A DNA stretch of 6,476 nt from Sphingobacterium thalpophilum (lineage in GTDB: Bacteria > Bacteroidota > Bacteroidia > Flavobacteriales > Flavobacteriaceae), in NCBI GenBank assembly GCA_943328865.2, contig CALQBR020000084.1, forward strand, positions 1-6,476. The letters run 5' to 3'. Position numbers and translations under genes: made by a program. Positions 4,868-6,476 of the stretch are shown here, piece after piece; position 1 is the first letter of the stretch; each line of letters begins with the position of its first letter. The notes beneath the pieces were generated by a model, which saw only the letters and a program-made list of their open reading frames with translations, was not told the DNA's origin and ran no database searches.

Positions 4868-6476
4868 TTATTGTACGCTAATTTCATCTATAAACAACCA
4901 AGCATCACTTCCAGCACCTACTTTCCCAAGAGGAATTTTACCTGCATTTTGAGCAATTACTTTAATATATTGTACTTTTTCTTTGCTAAAACCAAAGGTA
5001 ATCATGCCTTTCATTTCGTTAATTTCTGATGTAGAGAGTTGCTTTAACTCTTTAAAATCAATTCCATTTTCAGAAATTAAAATAGTGATGTTTTTAGGAG
5101 AATAAGCCCGACTTGCTTCATTGGAAAGCACATTCAAAGCAACGGTAGCAATATTTTGTATTTCTCCCAAATCAATTATTGCTTCCAAATCCTTCCCCTG
5201 AAAACCCAGCCAATCAAAACCCTGTATCTGGCTATTTCCAAGCACTCCATCTACTAAGGCAAAGGGATTCCCATTTGCATAATTAGAATTAGGGGGTGTT
5301 TTTAAAGTGATTTTTTTACCTGTCGATTTTGTAATCTGAAACCCTTGTTCAATCGTTGAACTTAGTTGTTTCCCATTTTCAAAATAGGCCGCTTTTATGA
5401 TTGTGTTAGCCTTTATCGCAATTGAATCTGTATATATCTGTGACGCCATAGTAGGATTAGTTCCATCGGTGGTATAGCGTATCCCATTATGATTGATGCC
5501 GGAAGACAAAACAAACAAAACGCCATTTTTATCAGATGAGGGTATCACTTTTGTAGTGATTCCGTAAACAGCTTTAGAATAATTCACTTTCATTTTATCC
5601 AATAATGTAAAATGCTGAATTACCCTATTTTGAAAATCTATATAATTCTTGGAATTTGATGTTCCCCAAACCACCTCCGCCAGGGCAGCCATTCGAGGCA
5701 TCGTCATATACTCGACCTGCTCAGGAGTATTAATATATTCTGTCCAAACATTCCCCTGTGCTCCTAAAATATATTGCGCTTCTTCAGATGAAAGTGTCAG
5801 TGGTGTTGGCTCATAGGAATACACTTTTTCTAATGGTGTAAATCCACCTATAGCAACTGGTTCGTGTTTAGGCTCGCCTTGATAGTGATCAAAATAACAA
5901 TGGGAACTTGGAGTCATTACCACATAATGTTGCGCTTTGGCAGCAGCAATACCACCTTTAGTTCCACGCCAACTCATTACCGCTGCATTTGGAGCTAAAC
6001 CGCCTTCGAGAATTTCATCCCAACCGATAATCTTTCGACCCTTAGAATTCACAAACTGCTCGATGCGCTTGATAAAATAACTTTGTAATTCGTGTTCGTC
6101 TTTCAATCCCTCTTGCTTAATTAAAGCTTGACAATGCGGGCAATTCTTCCAACGTTTTTTGGGACATTCATCGCCTCCAATATGAAGGTATGGTGAAGGA
6201 AATATGTCCATTACTTCGGTTAAAATATTTTCTATAAACTGAAAAGTTGCGTCTTTCGGACAATATACTTCTTCTAGGATTCCCCATTTTGTGGCTACTT
6301 CAAACGGACCGCCTGTACAAGAAAATTCAGGATAGGCAGCTAATGCGGCTTGTGAATGTCCTGGCATTTCAATCTCTGGAACCACCGTAATGTGACGGGC
6401 TTGAGCATAAGCCACAATTTCTTTAATTGCCTCTTGGGAATAAAATCCGCCATAAGGAATAGTGTCGAATTTTTGA
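4868..6476 (-). CDS. beta-N-acetylhexosaminidase, GH20 (C-terminal 535 residues, cut by window edge)
   Basis: The enzyme should remove terminal beta-linked N-acetylglucosamine or N-acetylgalactosamine from glycans or chitin oligomers by substrate-assisted catalysis. The frame is open to the right edge, beginning QKFDTIPYGGFYSQEAIKEI, so the true start and the N-terminal GH20b domain lie outside; a GTG at 6415 is internal. Counting visible residues, the barrel holds VVPEIEMPGHSQAAL (31-45), the catalytic pair Asp102-Glu103 in HIGGDE, a CPKKRWKNCPHC segment, GWDEILEGG (151-159), MSWRG, GNVWTEY (241-247) and MAALAEVVWG. Residues about 306-375 fit an Fn3-associated / hexosaminidase C-terminal domain (GIRYTTDGTNPT), and about 390-535 fit a discoidin (F5/8 type C) module ending WLFIDEISVQ. 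Full length should be near 700 or more. No type IX secretion C-terminal domain is present. It is convergent with the kinase gene. Confidence 0.95.
   Translation of the reverse strand, partial: QKFDTIPYGGFYSQEAIKEIVAYAQARHITVVPEIEMPGHSQAALAAYPEFSCTGGPFEVATKWGILEEVYCPKDATFQFIENILTEVMDIFPSPYLHIGGDECPKKRWKNCPHCQALIKQEGLKDEHELQSYFIKRIEQFVNSKGRKIIGWDEILEGGLAPNAAVMSWRGTKGGIAAAKAQHYVVMTPSSHCYFDHYQGEPKHEPVAIGGFTPLEKVYSYEPTPLTLSSEEAQYILGAQGNVWTEYINTPEQVEYMTMPRMAALAEVVWGTSNSKNYIDFQNRVIQHFTLLDKMKVNYSKAVYGITTKVIPSSDKNGVLFVLSSGINHNGIRYTTDGTNPTMASQIYTDSIAIKANTIIKAAYFENGKQLSSTIEQGFQITKSTGKKITLKTPPNSNYANGNPFALVDGVLGNSQIQGFDWLGFQGKDLEAIIDLGEIQNIATVALNVLSNEASRAYSPKNITILISENGIDFKELKQLSTSEINEMKGMITFGFSKEKVQYIKVIAQNAGKIPLGKVGAGSDAWLFIDEISVQ

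Noticed and set aside
6413..6415. GTG as start of the hexosaminidase
   Set aside because: The frame continues upstream to the edge with clear GH20 sequence (YGGFYSQEAIKEIVAYAQ), so this is an internal valine codon of a gene cut by the window.

Overview
The window looks like chromosomal DNA of a member of the Bacteroidota, most probably a Flavobacterium-like species. The reasons are an AT-rich composition, the absence of Shine-Dalgarno sequences, exported proteins whose signal peptides end just before Gln (NAQ, FSQ, VAQ), and protein families typical of that group: GLPGLI proteins, a CarboxypepD_reg/plug outer-membrane barrel protein, and a GH20 hexosaminidase with Fn3-associated and discoidin-like C-terminal domains. 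The assignment is made from sequence features, not from a database match.

The layout has three transcription units. (1) Bases 3244 down to 1, minus strand: an apparent three-gene operon with two tandem, diverged GLPGLI-family paralogues followed by a TonB-receptor-like outer-membrane beta-barrel protein that runs off the left edge. Gaps between these genes are 13 and 25 bases. (2) Bases 3401-4812, plus strand: an exported, possibly beta-propeller-like protein of unknown function, overlapping by one base (TAATG) a cytosolic deoxynucleoside kinase. A 156-base divergent intergenic region (3245-3400) separates units 1 and 2 and carries a 15-bp palindrome and a weak candidate promoter. (3) Bases 6476 down to 4868, minus strand: the C-terminal 535 residues of a GH20 beta-N-acetylhexosaminidase, convergent with the kinase. 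A hairpin between the two genes probably acts as terminator.

Unit 1 is the most interesting part. Two secreted proteins of a family with no assigned function sit upstream of an outer-membrane barrel, which suggests an envelope module in which the periplasmic GLPGLI proteins serve the barrel. The first paralogue is rich in methionine and glycine and the second is rich in lysine and lacks those stretches, so the two copies have probably specialised. Unit 2 supplies deoxynucleoside salvage, and unit 3 releases terminal N-acetylhexosamines from glycans or chitin oligomers. I see no RNA genes, CRISPR arrays, insertion sequences or phage genes, and no gene-free stretch longer than 300 bases.
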